Assembly (NCBI GenBank): GCA_024637045.1
Contig: JAGXFX010000004.1
Span: forward strand, 113,970 to 177,969
Length of the DNA stretch: 64,000 nt
Source of the DNA: Soehngenia sp.
GTDB taxonomy: Bacteria; Bacillota; Clostridia; Tissierellales; Tissierellaceae
Direction of reading: 5' to 3'
A model generated the notes under the pieces. That model made no database searches. It was not told the origin of the DNA and worked only from the letters and a program-made list of their open reading frames with translations. This document shows, one piece after another, positions 60,537-64,000 of the stretch. The first letter of the stretch is position 1. Every line of letters starts with the position of its first letter. A program made the position numbers and the translations under genes.

Positions 60537-60766
60537 TATGTATCCTCCGTTCATTGTCTATTTGCTTTTAATATTATACCATAATTAGAGAAAGATTAAC
60601 AAAGACATCAAAACGGATTTGTAAAATTATTTCAGAAGGAAGGAAATTATAGATTCTTACGTGAATTAATGATAAAATAAAATTCGATTAATCCATATAA
60701 TAGGTTGATTTTTCCATATGTGTGGGTTATGATAATGATGTAACTTTATGATGAGGAGGAAATAAT

Positions 60767-61969
60767 TTGGAACAACAATATAATCAGGATGAGATAAGCT
60801 TAAGGGAATTGATAGAGGCCCTGCTGAGACAAAAAAGATTAATCGCAATAATTACAATAGTATCAGTGTTGTTGGCTGGAATATACAGCTTCGTTATACT
60901 TGATCCTACATACGAATCGCGAATGATGCTTATGGCAGCGAATGTAAACCCCCAGAACACTGAAATAGCAGTCGATGGAGATGTTGACAAATTGCTTGAT
61001 GCAATGACGAATATTCCAACCATGAATGTTGAATCATACAGGCAGCAGATAACTACACCGGAGGTATTAAGAAAGACAATCGAGGAACTCGATTTAGGGG
61101 AGATATATACAATAGGCAGTCTAGCTAGAAAAATTCAGCTTGAAATTGTAAATGATACTCAGCTTATTACGATAAAGGTTGAGGATACAGACCCTGAGAT
61201 GGCAGCTGCAATAGTTAATTCGGTAGGAGAAAATTTTATTAAATATGTTACAGAAAGCACTAAGAGCAGAGCAAATGCATCATCTGAGTATGTGGCAAAT
61301 CAGATGGAAATTGAAAAGAGCAATTATGATGATGCACTTTTAGAGCAAAAAGAGCTTCTTTCACAACCACGAAGCAGTCAGGAAGTTTCTATGGAGATGG
61401 AGGCAATTTTAACTCAGCTTACAGAATTTAAAACTGAGGAAAATTCACTTGAAGTGAGAAAAGATGCTTTAAATGCTTCAATTCAGGTTGCAGCAAATAC
61501 TCCTGGTAACGGAAGCTCCCTTACCTTAAACCAAAATACTGGAAGAGTAATTTTGGATTCAAGTGAAGCTACGTTAAGAATGGAGCTTGCTGAGGTGGAA
61601 AGTAAACTTGATAGTATGGCTCGCTTGATTCCAGAGCTTGAAAAAAGTGTAGAAGAGCTAAGAGTTGAATATCAAGACAAATATCACAGAGAGAGTATAA
61701 TAACCCAAAGAGTTGATAGGGCTAAGGGTATATATGAATCGTTCCTTAAAAAGTATGAAGAATTAAGAGTAACTGAGTCTGCACAAATTGGCGAAGCCAG
61801 TGTAGTTGTGGTTTCAAGGGGATATGCACCTGTAAATCCGGTTGGTCCAAGAAAAGCGCTTAACATGGCTATCGGACTTGTACTTGGACTTATGGTTGGT
61901 GTCTTTGCTGCATTCTTTATAGAATACTGGAAGCAGTCAGACGTGGACAGTAAAAAAGGAACAGTATAA
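60767..61969 (+). CDS. Wzz-type polysaccharide chain-length / export protein
   Basis: A 400-residue protein with an N-terminal membrane helix (LIAIITIVSVLLAGIYSFVIL), a Wzz extracytoplasmic domain, long coiled coils (about 185-330), a GNVR-like region (ASVVVVSRGYAPVNPVGPRKALN) and a C-terminal helix (MAIGLVLGLMVGVFAAFFIEYW). It regulates capsule or exopolysaccharide length and in Firmicutes works with a separate BY-kinase, not seen here. The start is TTG 60767 after GAGGAGGAAATAA. Confidence 0.92.
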   Translation: MEQQYNQDEISLRELIEALLRQKRLIAIITIVSVLLAGIYSFVILDPTYESRMMLMAANVNPQNTEIAVDGDVDKLLDAMTNIPTMNVESYRQQITTPEVLRKTIEELDLGEIYTIGSLARKIQLEIVNDTQLITIKVEDTDPEMAAAIVNSVGENFIKYVTESTKSRANASSEYVANQMEIEKSNYDDALLEQKELLSQPRSSQEVSMEMEAILTQLTEFKTEENSLEVRKDALNASIQVAANTPGNGSSLTLNQNTGRVILDSSEATLRMELAEVESKLDSMARLIPELEKSVEELRVEYQDKYHRESIITQRVDRAKGIYESFLKKYEELRVTESAQIGEASVVVVSRGYAPVNPVGPRKALNMAIGLVLGLMVGVFAAFFIEYWKQSDVDSKKGTV

Positions 61970-61975
61970 TGCAAT

Positions 61976-62004
61976 AGTCAGACTGAAAGGTCTGACTTTG
62001 TTTT
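61976..62004 (+). terminator. terminator or attenuator between the Wzz-like and CapD-like genes
   Basis: AGTCAGAC (61976-61983) pairs with GTCTGACT (61990-61997), then TTGTTTT, only 25 nt before the next GTG. Confidence 0.75.
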
Positions 62005-62021
62005 CCTAGGGAGAGGGTAGT

Positions 62022-63875
62022 GTGTTTAGGCATAGAAATAGAATAATACTGCTGGGGATAGATATTTTTCTTATTAATCTGTCAATTTTGCTATCTTTAT
62101 TCGTAAGGTTTGAGGGACAAATAAATGATCAGTTTATGCAGTATTTTGTAGTATACAGGGAAAACTTCATATTAATTACCATAATAAAGATACTTGTCTT
62201 CTATTACTTTAAGCTTTACTCCAGCATATGGAGATATGCCAGTATAAACGAGATGATTAAGATTGTATCAGCCAGTATAGTAGCAAGTGCGCTAATGATT
62301 AGTGTTCTTTTTCTAAAGCAATCTGTGTTGCCAAGATCTGTCTATGTAATTGCAACATTGTTTGACATGATGTTTATTGGAGGATTCAGGTTTAGTGTAA
62401 GGAGTATAAGCACCATATATTTCGGAAGCAAGAAAAAAGGACAGGACAGAAAGCGAATTATGGTAGTCGGAGCTGGAGATGCCGGTGCCATGATTATCAG
62501 GGAATATAAGAATCATTACAGTTCCACCAGCACACCTGTCGTTGTGGTGGATGATGATAGAACAAAGCAAGGGCAGAGAATCAGTGGTGTTCCTGTTGAA
62601 GGTGGAAGAGAGTATATTCCTGAACTCGTTAAAAAGTACAACATAGATGAGATTGTAATTGCAATTCCTTCTGCTTCAAAGGTGGAGATTGCAGATATAG
62701 TAAGAATAAGTAAAAAAACTGGCACCAAACTTAAAATTCTTCCAGGTGTTTATGAACTTATTGATGGTATGGTAAGCGTTAATTCTATCAGAGAGGTTCA
62801 GATTGAGGATCTTCTTGGAAGAGAGGAAATCAAGATTGACATTGATGAGATCAAGGAGAATCTTCGAGGGAAAACCATTATGGTTACTGGAGGTGGAGGC
62901 TCAATTGGCTCAGAGCTATGTAGACAGATTGCAATTCAAAGACCTGCAAAACTGGTAATGGTGGACATTTATGAGAATACCACATATGATGTACAGAATG
63001 AGCTTAAAAATACTTTCAAAGATCTGAATTTAAAAGTATATATCGCATCCGTAAGAGATAAGCAGAGAATAGGAGAACTTGTAAGACGAGAAAGACCTGA
63101 CATCATATTCCATGCAGCTGCTCACAAACACGTTCCACTTATGGAGGACAGTCCAAAGGAAGCAATCAAGAACAATGTATTTGGTACTTGGAATCTGGCG
63201 AGAGCTGCAATTGAATCAGGTGTGGATAAGTTTGTAATGATTTCCACTGACAAGGCAGTGAATCCTACCAATATTATGGGCGCCAGTAAAAGATTGTGTG
63301 AGATACTTGTTCAATCTATGAATCCACTTTCCAATACAGAATTTGTTGCAGTCAGGTTTGGCAATGTTCTTGGTAGCAATGGAAGTGTAATACCTCTTTT
63401 CAAGAAGCAGATTGAAGCAGGTGGACCCGTTACTGTTACACATCTTGATGTTATAAGATATTTTATGACAATACCTGAAGCTGTTCAGCTTGTACTCCAA
63501 GCTGGAGCAATGGCACACGGTGGAGAGATTTTTGTCCTGGACATGGGTGAACCTGTCAAGATAATGGATCTCGCTGAGGATTTAATAAGGCTTTCGGGGT
63601 TTGAGCCATATACAGAGATTCCAATTGATATTATTGGATTAAGACCTGGGGAAAAATTATTTGAGGAGCTTCTGCTTGATGAAGAAGGAATTCTTAAAAC
63701 AAAGAACACAAAGATATTTGTCGCTAAACAATCGAAGGTTGATTATGAAAAGCTTAGCAAAGAGCTTAATAATCTTTATGATGTAATAATTGAAAACTCT
63801 GATGAGAACACCAAGGATTACGTTAAAAAATTGGTTCCAACTTATATAGAGACAAATAGAAGGGGCTGTCGCTAA
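62022..63875 (+). CDS. CapD-type nucleoside-diphosphate sugar epimerase/dehydratase
   Basis: A 617-residue membrane enzyme. Four N-terminal helices (about 8-115) are followed by a CoA-binding-like Rossmann unit (VVGAGDAGAMIIREY) and a short-chain dehydrogenase domain with VTGGGGSIGSELCRQ and the catalytic region MISTDKAVNPTNIMGASKR, in which TDK replaces the usual Tyr, as in UDP-GlcNAc 4,6-dehydratases of the CapD/PglF/WbpM group. It makes a 4-keto-6-deoxy sugar nucleotide for surface glycans. The start is GTG 62022 after GGGAGAGGGTA. Confidence 0.94.
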   Translation: MFRHRNRIILLGIDIFLINLSILLSLFVRFEGQINDQFMQYFVVYRENFILITIIKILVFYYFKLYSSIWRYASINEMIKIVSASIVASALMISVLFLKQSVLPRSVYVIATLFDMMFIGGFRFSVRSISTIYFGSKKKGQDRKRIMVVGAGDAGAMIIREYKNHYSSTSTPVVVVDDDRTKQGQRISGVPVEGGREYIPELVKKYNIDEIVIAIPSASKVEIADIVRISKKTGTKLKILPGVYELIDGMVSVNSIREVQIEDLLGREEIKIDIDEIKENLRGKTIMVTGGGGSIGSELCRQIAIQRPAKLVMVDIYENTTYDVQNELKNTFKDLNLKVYIASVRDKQRIGELVRRERPDIIFHAAAHKHVPLMEDSPKEAIKNNVFGTWNLARAAIESGVDKFVMISTDKAVNPTNIMGASKRLCEILVQSMNPLSNTEFVAVRFGNVLGSNGSVIPLFKKQIEAGGPVTVTHLDVIRYFMTIPEAVQLVLQAGAMAHGGEIFVLDMGEPVKIMDLAEDLIRLSGFEPYTEIPIDIIGLRPGEKLFEELLLDEEGILKTKNTKIFVAKQSKVDYEKLSKELNNLYDVIIENSDENTKDYVKKLVPTYIETNRRGCR

Positions 63876-63907
63876 ATAGCTGATTTTAACCCCACAAAGT
63901 TAAAATT

Positions 63908-63970
63908 AATAGAACCCACAAGACCCAAGGCTTTTCAAAAGTCCTTTGATCCTGTCGGGTTCTATTTTTG
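63908..63970 (+). terminator. long-stem terminator after the CapD-like gene
   Basis: AATAGAACCC (63908-63917) pairs with GGGTTCTATT (63957-63966), with more partial pairing inside, followed by TTTG. Confidence 0.75.
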
Positions 63971-64000
63971 TCTTTGGGATTTTGATTTTGGGTACAAGAA

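Overview
The window looks like the chromosome of a low-GC, Gram-positive anaerobe of the class Clostridia that ferments amino acids (Peptostreptococcales/Tissierellales-like; this placement is inference). Supporting signs are a T-box in front of metG, veg with consensus sigma-A promoters, a complete lysine aminomutase module (kdd, kamA, kamB, kamC, kamD, kamE), a UGA-containing HesB-like selenoprotein gene, S-layer (SLH) proteins, LPXTG proteins and an LTA-synthase-type enzyme. No rRNA, tRNA, CRISPR array or complete insertion sequence was seen.

Layout. 1-4422: T-box, metG, tatD, rnmV, rsmA. 4490-6069: a redox group with a glutaredoxin-like protein, a DUF1858 protein, a YvlD-type membrane protein and the selenoprotein. 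The glutaredoxin-like and selenoprotein promoters carry matching 17-bp ATACC..GGGTAT operators. 6180-9370: mgtE behind an unusual leader (short ORF plus a possible SD-sequestering switch), then veg and ispE. 9439-17140: a GntR-type regulator, a cupin and a TRAP transporter operon sharing a palindromic operator, then an aminotransferase and a RocB-like M20 hydrolase. 17143-27019: the lysine fermentation locus with a sigma-54 activator, a -24/-12 promoter and a candidate enhancer. A four-helix-bundle (S23-like) gene with inverted flanking repeats sits between kamC and kamD.

27091-34163: two LPXTG surface-protein genes flank a BTAD (SARP-like) regulator. Both surface-protein promoters carry tandem 11-bp repeats ending 7 nt before the -10 box, the layout expected for SARP targets and the strongest candidate here for an undescribed regulatory system. 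An AbiE antitoxin gene with a truncated toxin lies between them. 34260-38208: LTA synthase-like protein, S41 protease, a second four-helix-bundle gene and hairpin-rich repeats. 38348-52409: an SLH protein, then export genes (TolC-like, MacB-like ABC, two HlyD-type adaptors, RND pump, TetR) and a short transcription unit holding an orphan group II intron domain V. 52748-63966: a stalk-domain protein, a second SLH protein, a 5'-nucleotidase with LysM, and polysaccharide genes (O-antigen ligase-like, Wzz-like, CapD-like).

Throughout the intergenic spaces there are at least eight copies of a roughly 61-bp imperfect palindrome, whose arm substitutions look compensatory, together with families of TTCACAATTC-like and TTCATTGTTC-like short repeats.
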